DNA of 64,000 bases from Ligilactobacillus ubinensis. GTDB taxonomy: Bacteria > Bacillota > Bacilli > Lactobacillales > Lactobacillaceae. A model generated the notes under the pieces. That model did not search any database and had not been told where the DNA came from. It saw nothing but the letters and a program-made list of their open reading frames with translations. How positions within the stretch are numbered: the stretch's first letter is position 1; every line of letters starts with the position of its first letter. Location of the stretch: assembly GCF_024160875.1 (NCBI RefSeq), contig NZ_JAIULA010000002.1, positions 1 through 64,000 of the forward strand, written 5' to 3'. Below, in pieces: positions 7,580 through 15,510 of this stretch. Position numbers and translations under genes: made by a program.

Positions 7580-8843
7580 CAACCAACTTCCTCTCAATCA
7601 TATTCTCTAATTCAATTTGAATACTTCTCGATGGTATAGCAGCTAAAACCGGTCCCAAAAAGCCGCGAATAACTAAGCGCTCAGCCATCTTCTTAGGCAA
7701 ACCTCTGCTCATTAAATAATACAACTGCTGTTCATCAACTCGACCAACACTGGCTGCATGTCCAGCTGTTACATTATTATCATCAATTAATAAAATTGGA
7801 TTGGCATCTCCACGAGCGTAGCGTGATAGCATCAACACCCTACTTTCTTGTTGTGCATCGGCACCAATTGCTCCTTTTTCGACATGACCTATTCCATTAA
7901 AAACTAAATTAGAACGTTGTAAAATTACACCATGTTGTAAAATATGTCCTATTGAATTTCTACCGTAATTTGTTACACGCGTATCAATTCCTTGAACCTG
8001 TTCACCCGTAGAAATTGCAACAACTTTTGTTTCTGCATGTGAACCCGCACCAACTAACTCTGAATCATAGTCTCCAACAATATTTCCGTCACTCATCATG
8101 CCTAATGACCAATCAATTTTAGCATCTCTTTTTAAATAACCACGTCTGTTCAAATAAACCGTTGTATTTTTGCCCAATCGATCAACACTTGCGAATTTAA
8201 CGTGGCTTCCTTCTAAAGCTATAACTTCTACAATGATATTAGCAGTTGTTTTTTCTGTTCCAACAGTTAAAATGTTTTCAAGATAAGAAACTTCACTATT
8301 AATATCAGCAACTAAAAGCACATGATGAACATAATCTATTTTTTGAAGTGCATCTTGAATAAAATACATTGTTAGCGGATCTTTTAAAATAACATTTTTC
8401 GGTATATATACTAAAATACCACTCGTTAACTTAGCAACATGTTCAGCAGTTAGCTTGTTTTCAGTTATCTTAATTGCTTTTTGCATAAAATATTTTTTAA
8501 CTAATTCTGGGTGTTCATCTAATGCTGTTTTCCAATCACAAATAATCACACCTTGCTTTTGCAACTTCTCAGACACATTAGTTAATAATGTTTGCTGTCC
8601 TGTTTGAACCATTGTAACTGCATTTTCATCAATATCTTCTGGTAATGGTATCTCGCTTTTTACATTATTTAGATCTTTTTTTACTCTAATTGGCCAATTT
8701 CTATATCTTATTTTTTGAAAGCTCGGCATTTTTAAATTTTTTAATTCGTCAAGCGCTTCTATTCTCTTTTCTGTGAACCATTTCGGTTCTGCAACCGCTT
8801 GGACATAGGCGGCAACATCAGGATATTTTTTCAAATCCAGCAT
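7560..8843 (-). CDS. sufD: Fe-S cluster assembly protein SufD
   Basis: SufD pairs with SufB on the SufC dimer and helps supply iron to the scaffold. The 427-residue protein carries the SufBD beta-helix core (ILVYIPKNVILKDPLT) and the C-terminal [20 protein letters not shown] segment, which ends in a short helical domain. The N-terminal 100 residues diverge, as is usual for SufD. It follows sufC after 12 bases and overlaps sufS. Confidence 0.94.
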   Translation of the reverse strand: MLDLKKYPDVAAYVQAVAEPKWFTEKRIEALDELKNLKMPSFQKIRYRNWPIRVKKDLNNVKSEIPLPEDIDENAVTMVQTGQQTLLTNVSEKLQKQGVIICDWKTALDEHPELVKKYFMQKAIKITENKLTAEHVAKLTSGILVYIPKNVILKDPLTMYFIQDALQKIDYVHHVLLVADINSEVSYLENILTVGTEKTTANIIVEVIALEGSHVKFASVDRLGKNTTVYLNRRGYLKRDAKIDWSLGMMSDGNIVGDYDSELVGAGSHAETKVVAISTGEQVQGIDTRVTNYGRNSIGHILQHGVILQRSNLVFNGIGHVEKGAIGADAQQESRVLMLSRYARGDANPILLIDDNNVTAGHAASVGRVDEQQLYYLMSRGLPKKMAERLVIRGFLGPVLAAIPSRSIQIELENMIERKLVDGQKDE

Positions 8844-8855
8844 TTTGTCTACCTC

Positions 8856-9635
8856 CTATGCATCTTCATCAGTTAATTTAATATCCAATCCAAGTTCATC
8901 ACGAAGCCCCGCATAACCCTCATCTTCCAATTGTTTAGCAAGTTCTGGGCCACCTTGTGCTACAATTCGGCCATCCATCATAACATGAACAACGTCGGGA
9001 ACTATGTAATTTAATAACCGTTGATAATGCGTAATTATTAAAGAACCAAAATCTTGACCTCGCATTTCATTTACACCCTTTGAAACAACTTTTAATGCAT
9101 CAATATCTAGTCCAGAGTCAATCTCATCTAAAATTGCAAATTTAGGTTCAATCATCATTAGTTGTAAAATTTCATTACGCTTTTTTTCGCCACCAGAAAA
9201 GCCTTCATTCAAATAGCGATCAGCCATTTCTTCAGTCATGTCTAAAAAACTCATCGTTTTATCAAGTTTTTTAAGAAAGTTGCGCACCGAAATTGGATTA
9301 TCTTCAGCTCGACGGGCATTAATTGCACCTCGGATAAATTCAGCATTTGTTACTCCTGGAATTTCAGCTGGATATTGCATTGCCAAAAAAAGGCCAGCAC
9401 GTGCACGTTCATCAACTGGTAAATCCAAAATGTTTTCTCCGTCTAGTAAAATTTCTCCTTGATCAACCTTATATGCTGGATTACCCATAATTGCTTCTGA
9501 CAATGTTGACTTCCCAGTACCATTTGGGCCCATTATCGCGTGAATTTCACCCGTTGCTAGTTTTAAGTTGACACCTTTTAAAATATTCTTTCCCTCAATT
9601 GAAACATGTAGATCTTTTACTTCTAACGTTGACAT
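8856..9635 (-). CDS. sufC: Fe-S assembly ATPase SufC
   Basis: An ABC-type ATPase that drives the SufB-SufD scaffold; it is soluble and not a transporter. Walker A is GPNGTGKST at 36-44, the signature is FSGGEKKRNE near 145-154, and Walker B is FAILDEIDSGLD near 166-177. The length of 259 residues and the EKKRNE signature are typical of SufC. It is the first gene of the operon and has a promoter about 36 bases upstream. Confidence 0.96.
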   Translation of the reverse strand: MSTLEVKDLHVSIEGKNILKGVNLKLATGEIHAIMGPNGTGKSTLSEAIMGNPAYKVDQGEILLDGENILDLPVDERARAGLFLAMQYPAEIPGVTNAEFIRGAINARRAEDNPISVRNFLKKLDKTMSFLDMTEEMADRYLNEGFSGGEKKRNEILQLMMIEPKFAILDEIDSGLDIDALKVVSKGVNEMRGQDFGSLIITHYQRLLNYIVPDVVHVMMDGRIVAQGGPELAKQLEDEGYAGLRDELGLDIKLTDEDA

Positions 9636-9670
9636 ACACTAATTCCTCCCATCGAACTCTAATAACTATA

Positions 9671-9699
9671 ATTCTATATCAACTAAGGCATAGTTGCAA
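9671..9699 (-). promoter_or_regulatory. Promoter of the suf operon
   Basis: On the minus strand TTGCAA (9694-9699), a 17-base spacer and TAGAAT (9671-9676). A GGGAGGA ribosome binding site follows before the sufC ATG. No IscR-like site was recognised. Confidence 0.6.
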
Positions 9700-9849
9700 T
9701 TAATGATAACCTATTGTGCATTCCATCAGCTAACATCACAAACATATAGAAACGTTCTAAATAAGCATTTCGCTAATTATATGTTAATAAAGTTATATTT
9801 ACATTCCAAAAATGCTCTAATTATCCAAATCATATTTTTATACAAAAAC

Positions 9850-9931
9850 AATCTGAGATAAAATAACGTCTACCCCAAAGTTAAGTAATTTTCACTTTAA
9901 TTTTGGGGTAGACATCAAAAAATCTCAGATT
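9850..9931 (-). terminator. Nested double hairpin ending the heme operon
   Basis: The outer stem is AATCTGAGAT (9850-9859) with ATCTCAGATT (9922-9931), followed by a T-run on the minus strand. Inside it a second stem, GTCTACCCCAAA (9868-9879) with TTTGGGGTAGAC (9902-9913), continues into an imperfect palindrome around TTAAGTAATTTTCACTTTAA. Nearly all 82 bases can pair. A diverged relative with the same internal palindrome lies at 54036-54116. The rest of 9700-10080 shows no gene. Confidence 0.7.
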
Positions 9932-10080
9932 CTTCTTATCTCCAAAAATTTAATACAAAAATGTTCGTCAAATGATAACTATTTTTGCTTGCCTTAAATT
10001 ATGCAATTTAAAACGTTAACAGTCTCTGACCACACATCTTTTATCCTACACTTTTTCAATATTTTTATTTTGCTAATATA

Positions 10081-10743
10081 CTAGATTAGATAATCTTCCA
10101 CCTCTAAATAGCGACAAATTAAATCCTTAGTTAATAATGTATCTGTATTTCCTGTAACAAGAACAGTTGGAGTTAAATACCAAATGTTATCACTGCACCT
10201 TTTTGCAAAATTAATATCATGTAAACTAATAAGAAATGTTCTTCCTCTTTTTTTCTCTTGCATCAATAATCTATAGAATATTTGCTGATATTTCACATCT
10301 AAATATGTTAAAGGTTCATCTAATAATAAGATTTTAGCTGGTTGTAAAAATGCATAAGCAAGCCAAACCCGCTGTTGCTGTCCACCAGATAGATTATTTA
10401 AATCTTTAGATAATAACTCTTTTAATTCTAAAATGCTCATAATAGTTTCTTCAAATTTCAAATTTCTGTTTTTATTTCGTAATATTGCTATTTCAAGTAA
10501 TTGTTCAACTGTTATGTAATCAAAAACTTGATTCTTTTGTGCTAAATAGAAAAGCGACTGTTCTTTATAGATGACATTACCTATTTGAGGCTTTTTTAAA
10601 TCAGCAAGAATTAACATCAACGTCGTTTTTCCACTTCCATTTGGTCCTAGTAACGTTGTAACTTGGTTTTGCTTTATTTCTCCATTTAAACCATGAAAAA
10701 CAGAAATGTTTTTATAATTTGCTGACAAATTACTAAATTTCAC
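10081..10743 (-). CDS. Heme/iron-siderophore-type ABC transporter ATPase
   Basis: A 220-residue ATP-binding subunit of the FecE/BtuD class. Walker A is GPNGSGKT near 33-40, the signature is LSGGQQQR near 118-125 and Walker B is ILLLDEPLTYLD near 138-149; a His switch sits in SLHD. It is slightly short for the family (about 250) but has all motifs. It overlaps the permease gene by 11 bases and closes the five-gene operon whose first two genes encode NEAT proteins, so heme is the likely substrate. Another iron chelate or cobalamin cannot be excluded. Confidence 0.88.
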   Translation of the reverse strand: MKFSNLSANYKNISVFHGLNGEIKQNQVTTLLGPNGSGKTTLMLILADLKKPQIGNVIYKEQSLFYLAQKNQVFDYITVEQLLEIAILRNKNRNLKFEETIMSILELKELLSKDLNNLSGGQQQRVWLAYAFLQPAKILLLDEPLTYLDVKYQQIFYRLLMQEKKRGRTFLISLHDINFAKRCSDNIWYLTPTVLVTGNTDTLLTKDLICRYLEVEDYLI

Positions 10744-11656
10744 GTGACCACCTCATTATTAAGAATATAAATGCAGGTGCTAATAAAACAAATAATACAG
10801 CATTGGTAGGTAGTTCCACTGGATAAAATACAAAATGTGCCAGTGTATCTGCAAATAAAACATCTAGTATACTAAAAAGAATCACCAAATCCAATCTCTT
10901 CAACTGACCTAACTGCGTAAATTCGCGAATTAATTGATTTATTACAACTCCAGCAAAAAAAACAGTGCCTAACACAACTGTGGTAGCGCCTAATAATGCT
11001 GCTGCAATAACTTGAAATTTAAATGAAATCTTGCTTTCATTAATCTCTAATTGCCTCGTCTGTAGTTCTGATAAAGCAAAATATTTCAAATATGACCTAT
11101 TATTTTCCCAAATGTATATTGTAATTAAGCTAATTATTAATAACCAACCAACATCAAACCAAGTAACATTTGCCAAACTTTTACCAGTCCATCCGCTACT
11201 CTCAGTTAAAATTTCAGTAAATGCATTAAAAAACATCGCTAAACAAAATCCACCAATAATTAAAAATAGACTGTGATTACGAAGTTTAAAAATAGTACTT
11301 CGAAGAATTAGCAAGCAACAAACACCGGTAAATGCACCTATTACAACCCTATAAGTTAATGCTTGTGGAATTACAACTGTGACAAGTGCAATCATTAGTT
11401 CTGCGCCACTAGCAATACCTAGCATTGAGCCATCAAGATACGGTTGCCTTAATGTTGCAGCAAACAATAAGGCACTAAATCCTAAAGCATACCCTATTCC
11501 AATTTCAAATAATAAACGAGGTAGACGTAATTGAAGAATTATCATTTTCCAATTACTTGTATCTAACTTAAAAAACAATTGAAATAACATCAAACAAAGA
11601 CAAATTATAATCATTAAACTCAAAGTTTTATTTTTCTTAATTATCAACTTGATCAA
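10733..11656 (-). CDS. FecCD/BtuC-family permease, probable heme importer
   Basis: A 307-residue integral membrane protein with about eight or nine hydrophobic segments, starting MIKLIIKKNKTLSLMIIICL. It contains RLPRLLFEIGIGYALGFS and the SMLGIASGAELMI segment typical of FecCD permeases, and the conserved VNQLIREF region that contacts the ATPase. It overlaps both neighbours (20 bases with the binding protein gene, 11 with the ATPase gene). Context with the NEAT proteins makes it the counterpart of IsdF/HtsB. Confidence 0.88.
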   Translation of the reverse strand: MIKLIIKKNKTLSLMIIICLCLMLFQLFFKLDTSNWKMIILQLRLPRLLFEIGIGYALGFSALLFAATLRQPYLDGSMLGIASGAELMIALVTVVIPQALTYRVVIGAFTGVCCLLILRSTIFKLRNHSLFLIIGGFCLAMFFNAFTEILTESSGWTGKSLANVTWFDVGWLLIISLITIYIWENNRSYLKYFALSELQTRQLEINESKISFKFQVIAAALLGATTVVLGTVFFAGVVINQLIREFTQLGQLKRLDLVILFSILDVLFADTLAHFVFYPVELPTNAVLFVLLAPAFIFLIMRWSREI

Positions 11657-12506
11657 GCCACCTTTTTATCTGTCTATACGCTTGCTTAACTTTCAAGTTT
11701 GCTGTAGGAGAATAGACAGGCGCTTGAACATCATAAACATGATGCTTTTTTACAGCAGTTAAACTATTATATGGACTTTGCTGAAACGTCGTTTGAAATG
11801 CTGCTTTAACTTGTTTAGGCATTGCATGAGCTAGGCGAATAACAATATCAGGATCTGTTTTCTCGATTTCTTCAGTACTTGGTGTAGTGTATAATGAGCT
11901 TTTACTAGCTGCAACTACTTTGCCACCGGCTCTTTTCACCAAATCTCCTAAGTAAGTTTTTGAATTCATCACAAGAAAACTTCCTCCAGGCATCCCCATT
12001 AGAATTAATACTTTGGGTTTTTTAGTACGTTTAATACTCTTGATTTTTATATCCGAAATTAGTTTTTCTGCTTGTTTCTGTCTATCATATTTTTTTCCTA
12101 AATAATTAATTGATTTTATTAAATTAGCATAGTTTTGAAAATTTAATGATTTCATTGTTATTTTCTGCTCTTTTAACTTGCTTTCATATTCATCCGTCAG
12201 TTCTGAATCTACATAAACAACATCTGGTTTAATTGCTATAAGCTTTTCCCAATTTATACTCACATGATTTCCAACGCGTGGTAGTTTACGATATTTATTT
12301 ACAACTTTCTGTGAACTACTATCGCTTGGAACTCCTGCTAACTTCAGATTTAGCTTTGCAAAAATATCTGTAATTGCAACAGTTGTTGTAACAATTTTAG
12401 TTTTATTAGTTTGCTGTTTCTTTAAATTATTTCTTTGACTAAAAAATATTAAGCCAATTATTGCAAAAACGATTATTACTAAAAATATACTATTTCTTGT
12501 TTTTTT
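11637..12506 (-). CDS. IsdE/BtuF-type heme-binding protein with no canonical start codon
   Basis: The frame gives about 289 residues. It begins KKTRNS, then a hydrophobic segment IFLVIIVFAIIGLIFF, a QN-rich linker, and the binding-protein fold from KIVTTTVAITDIFAKLNLKL through LPRVGNHVSINWEKL to the C-terminal VKQAYRQIKRWL. These match IsdE-like proteins. No ATG, GTG or TTG occurs until GTG at 12261-12263, deep inside the N-lobe, so a start there would destroy the fold. The frame is the same as that of the upstream NEAT gene, separated only by its TAA (12507-12509) and A-rich codons. No lipobox Cys is present, so the hydrophobic segment probably anchors the protein. RLAHAMP resembles the axial His region of IsdE. 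Readthrough, an ATT start with slippage on the A run, or a disrupted gene are all possible. Confidence 0.72.
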   Translation of the reverse strand, partial: KKTRNSIFLVIIVFAIIGLIFFSQRNNLKKQQTNKTKIVTTTVAITDIFAKLNLKLAGVPSDSSSQKVVNKYRKLPRVGNHVSINWEKLIAIKPDVVYVDSELTDEYESKLKEQKITMKSLNFQNYANLIKSINYLGKKYDRQKQAEKLISDIKIKSIKRTKKPKVLILMGMPGGSFLVMNSKTYLGDLVKRAGGKVVAASKSSLYTTPSTEEIEKTDPDIVIRLAHAMPKQVKAAFQTTFQQSPYNSLTAVKKHHVYDVQAPVYSPTANLKVKQAYRQIKRWLDQVDN

Positions 12507-13328
12507 TTAATAATGAATCCTCCTCCAAATTCCAAAACCTATTCCTAAAGCAACTACAACCGCAGAAGCACCACCAACTATCTTCTTTCCAGTATTATCA
12601 CTTTTTTTAGATTCTTTTTCTCTACTTGTGTTACTTTTTTTACTCCCTTTTTTATTCTTTTTAATTTTATTATTTTTTTTACTTGAACTATTCATTGAAC
12701 TACTTGCTGAATTTTCAGATGTAGAACTTGAGCTACTAGATATAGAATTTGATATGGATGTTTTTTCACTACTTGTTGAACTTGCCTCTGTTGAAGAGTT
12801 ATTTTGTGATGTCATTGAAGCACTACTAGATGACTCTGTAACTGTCTGTGCTACAGTTGTAGAACTACTACTACTTGTCCCACTAGTAAGATTAGGTACA
12901 CTGTCCGCACTTAAAATCAAATTGAATCCATAGGTATGATGATAATCCATACTATCAATATCAACTTTCATATTGCCACTCATGGTCTTTTTTACAGATT
13001 GTGTGGCGAATGTAAAAGTATAGTAATCTTCATTTCCTGATGTCGATTTTGAAACTTGTGGGGTCTGCCCATTCACATTCAAAATTTGAACTGGAAATGA
13101 TCCTAGATCATGACTTGTCTTAACAGTCATACTAACCGTATATTGTCCCTGACCAAGGGTAACTGTTGCTGGCTTTTCGAAATATGCATCTGCAATTGAG
13201 GTTTGTGTTGATCCATATTTTTCAATCGTATAGCTAACTTGATATGAAGCTGCAGAAATTCTAGCAATGTTAAAAAAAAATATTATCAAAAAGCTGCTTA
13301 AAATTAACAATAAATTTTTTATTTTCAT
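12507..13328 (-). CDS. Membrane-anchored single-NEAT-domain protein, probable heme relay
   Basis: A 273-residue surface protein. Residues 1-27 form a signal peptide (MKIKNLLLILSSFLIIFF). One NEAT domain spans about 28-145, with VSYTIEKYGS at its start and the canonical ligand strand SMDYHHTYGFNL near its end, in which a Tyr usually binds heme iron. A Ser/Thr-rich stretch (150-215) and a Lys-rich stretch (216-242) follow, then a C-terminal transmembrane helix IVGGASAVVVALGIGFGIW with RRIHY. There is no LPxTG motif. This design resembles Shp or IsdC, which pass heme from wall receptors to the transporter. Its ATG overlaps the stop of the larger NEAT gene. Confidence 0.8.
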   Translation of the reverse strand: MKIKNLLLILSSFLIIFFFNIARISAASYQVSYTIEKYGSTQTSIADAYFEKPATVTLGQGQYTVSMTVKTSHDLGSFPVQILNVNGQTPQVSKSTSGNEDYYTFTFATQSVKKTMSGNMKVDIDSMDYHHTYGFNLILSADSVPNLTSGTSSSSSTTVAQTVTESSSSASMTSQNNSSTEASSTSSEKTSISNSISSSSSSTSENSASSSMNSSSKKNNKIKKNKKGSKKSNTSREKESKKSDNTGKKIVGGASAVVVALGIGFGIWRRIHY

Positions 13329-15088
13329 TTGCGAAATCTCCCCACACTAAATATTGTTATACTTAAACCAACTGCAGAAATAATTGTCAATAATCCCAAA
13401 ACGGTTGCATCCATACTATTTTCTTCATCAGTTTGTGGTAAAGTTTTATTATTTGCTGATGCTGTATCTAATAATGTAGCAACATTATCTATTGCTTTTG
13501 TATTTGCTGTATTATCTGCAACAACTGCACTTAATGGTGCTAACTCATCATTTTTTTCATTAGAATTGTTAGCTATACTTTCTTGACTGTTTGTATTTGA
13601 ATCATCTGCCAAAGTTGTTGCAAGACTCTCTATAATTGCTAATGCTTTCACATTATGTGTAAACATATTTGGAATTGTATAAGAAATATTTAATAATATC
13701 TTATTTCCTACTTTAATATCAGCAGCTTTTTCCTTACTTAAGATAGCTGTCCAAGTTCCACTTGTCGCGTTAGTTGAACTGCTATTTTTGGTCATTTCTA
13801 TGCCATCAAACTTGACAGTAGTCATATAGTTCATCATTTTATTTTGTGTAATAATTACAGTTATTGTTCCATCACTATTCTTTTTAATTTTTATATTAGG
13901 ATCCCAAATACCATCTGTTTCAATCATAGATAAAGTATTCAAATCGTTATCATTATCATCAACTTGATTATATTTAACTTTAGCTATCTCATTACTTGCT
14001 GTTTGAGTATTTTCTGAAGCATCTACACTTGCATCATCGTTGCCTGTTGATTCACTAGTATTCGACTTTGAATTTGATATCACGCTTGTACTTGAATCTA
14101 CATTTGATTCTGTATCTGTATTTGATTCTGTACTTGCTTCTTTGTTTATATCTGCACTTGTACTTGCATCTGTATTTGAATTAGGATCTACTTCTGCTGT
14201 TGTTACTAATGGATCTGCCTTCACTAACATTTTACTTTCAATCACAACAACTGTATCAACCGTATGCGTAAACATTCCTGGAACACTGTAAGTCATTTTA
14301 GCAATTATTTTCCCACCATCTACTAATTTTTTAACTGTACTTGCAGCTATTGTTGCCGTCCACGTCCCATTTTCCGAATTCTCTTTATCAACATTGCTTA
14401 TCATTTCTGTGCCATCAAATGACAAGTAGGACATATAATCCATCATTTTAGCTTGCGTTAACGTTAATTCAGCTGTTCCATCGTTTTTTAATTGATATGT
14501 AATATTATCATCCCATAAACCACCATCTTGAATCATTGATGCTTCACCCGAGTCACCATCTGTAGCTGTCGCTAAATACTTGTTATATTTAACTGCTAAT
14601 TGATATTCTCCTGGTTGGTCAATTGAATCAGGTACTCCACTATTGATTTTGACATAAAAATCATGATTCCCTACCAAACTTGCATATTGATATGTGATAT
14701 TTGAAAGATATGTATTTCCATTTACTAACCCAATAGCCTCTTGCGGCGTTAAATTCACACTCCAAGTTCCTGTATCTCCAGAAACCGAGGATCCTAACTT
14801 ATGCCCAGCAAAACTCGCAGAAGTCATCATAGACATTCCAGAGCTTTGACTAAAAATTAATTTTGCTTGATTGTTTGAATTGACAACTAATTTAGCTGAA
14901 TTGCTCCAATAACTATTCATTGCCTTTGACTCAGTCGTTGCATTTTCATCAGTATAGTAACTAACATTTAAAGTATATGTTCCTGTAGGTAATACTTTGA
15001 TAGTATCTGCTGATACTGAAGAAAAATTAAAATAAATCGAGAAAATAATTGCTCCCAATAACAATACTAATGATAAACTTTTTTTCAT
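13325..15088 (-). CDS. Wall-anchored protein with three NEAT-like domains, probable heme receptor
   Basis: A 587-residue exported protein with a signal peptide at 1-27 (cleavage after SVSA). Three NEAT-like domains lie at about 37-155, 165-290 and 375-495, separated by acidic Ser/Thr/Asn linkers. Domains 2 and 3 share the Met-rich motifs KMMDYMSYLSFDG and KMMNYMTTVKFDG and end in YSVPGMFTHTV and YTIPNMFTHNV. The sorting signal is LPQTDEEN at 550-557, with Asp where Gly is usual, then a transmembrane helix and RFRK. NEAT domains bind heme or hemoproteins; here the usual YxxxY pair looks replaced by Met/His residues. It is the first gene of the heme operon and overlaps the next by four bases. 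Confidence 0.78.
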   Translation of the reverse strand: MKKSLSLVLLLGAIIFSIYFNFSSVSADTIKVLPTGTYTLNVSYYTDENATTESKAMNSYWSNSAKLVVNSNNQAKLIFSQSSGMSMMTSASFAGHKLGSSVSGDTGTWSVNLTPQEAIGLVNGNTYLSNITYQYASLVGNHDFYVKINSGVPDSIDQPGEYQLAVKYNKYLATATDGDSGEASMIQDGGLWDDNITYQLKNDGTAELTLTQAKMMDYMSYLSFDGTEMISNVDKENSENGTWTATIAASTVKKLVDGGKIIAKMTYSVPGMFTHTVDTVVVIESKMLVKADPLVTTAEVDPNSNTDASTSADINKEASTESNTDTESNVDSSTSVISNSKSNTSESTGNDDASVDASENTQTASNEIAKVKYNQVDDNDNDLNTLSMIETDGIWDPNIKIKKNSDGTITVIITQNKMMNYMTTVKFDGIEMTKNSSSTNATSGTWTAILSKEKAADIKVGNKILLNISYTIPNMFTHNVKALAIIESLATTLADDSNTNSQESIANNSNEKNDELAPLSAVVADNTANTKAIDNVATLLDTASANNKTLPQTDEENSMDATVLGLLTIISAVGLSITIFSVGRFRK

Positions 15089-15106
15089 GCTCTTATCTCC
15101 TTTGAT

Positions 15107-15128
15107 TATATTCTTACAGTAGAATATA
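15107..15128. promoter_or_regulatory. Inverted repeat over the heme operon promoter
   Basis: TATATTCT (15107-15114) and AGAATATA (15121-15128) form a perfect 8-bp inverted repeat around TACAGT. On the minus strand a TATAAT -10 box lies at 15105-15110, so the repeat would cover the promoter. It is not a recognisable Fur or PerR box. It is a candidate operator for heme- or iron-dependent control. Confidence 0.4.
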
Positions 15129-15472
15129 ATTATTCATAAATTCCATTTCGAGAATATCATAACCTGAAGATAAATTAACATAGTCTTAAAATTTAAGCAA
15201 TGACCTCTGCACCTCTTACTGAGCATATCCCCTATAATGAGAGCGCTTAAATAACTAATTTTTATTTTTTATAAATTAATTTTATAAACATTTAATTCAC
15301 AAACAGACATAAGATTAGAACTTTAAACATATATAGTCATTTGTGAAAATAAGATTTTCATTTAATAGTCTTATCACTATATTTAAATATACACTTTTAT
15401 TTTTTGAACTATCATGCTTACTGTATTTCTACAAGAAATTTTTTTAGCATAGAATTATTAGTTAAAAAAGAC
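15129..15472. other. AT-rich divergent intergenic region
   Basis: No gene is visible between the heme operon promoter and the promoter of the plus-strand hydrolase gene. No strong hairpin was found. Confidence 0.4.
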
Positions 15473-15478
15473 TATAAT
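15473..15478 (+). promoter_or_regulatory. Probable -10 box of the amidotransferase-type hydrolase gene
   Basis: TATAAT lies 33 bases before the TTG start at 15511, with no obvious -35 box at the right spacing. AGGAGGG follows as ribosome binding site. Confidence 0.4.
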
Positions 15479-15510
15479 TTAAACATTAATTATTTTTTAG
15501 GAGGGATTTT

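Noticed and set aside
11637-12263. GTG at 12263 as the start of the heme-binding protein
   Set aside because: It would remove the membrane anchor and the first part of the binding lobe, which are clearly encoded upstream in the same frame. No ribosome binding site precedes it.
12628-12860. Repeated Ser codons in the NEAT relay gene as a possible tandem repeat or CRISPR-like array
   Set aside because: The repeats are irregular Ser/Thr codons of a linker. There are no unique spacers and no cas genes; no CRISPR array was seen anywhere in the window.
12628-12933. Long plus-strand frame opposite the Ser/Lys-rich region of the NEAT relay protein
   Set aside because: It is antisense to a low-complexity Ser/Lys-rich stretch, which produces Leu/Glu-rich open frames by base composition. 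It has no ribosome binding site.
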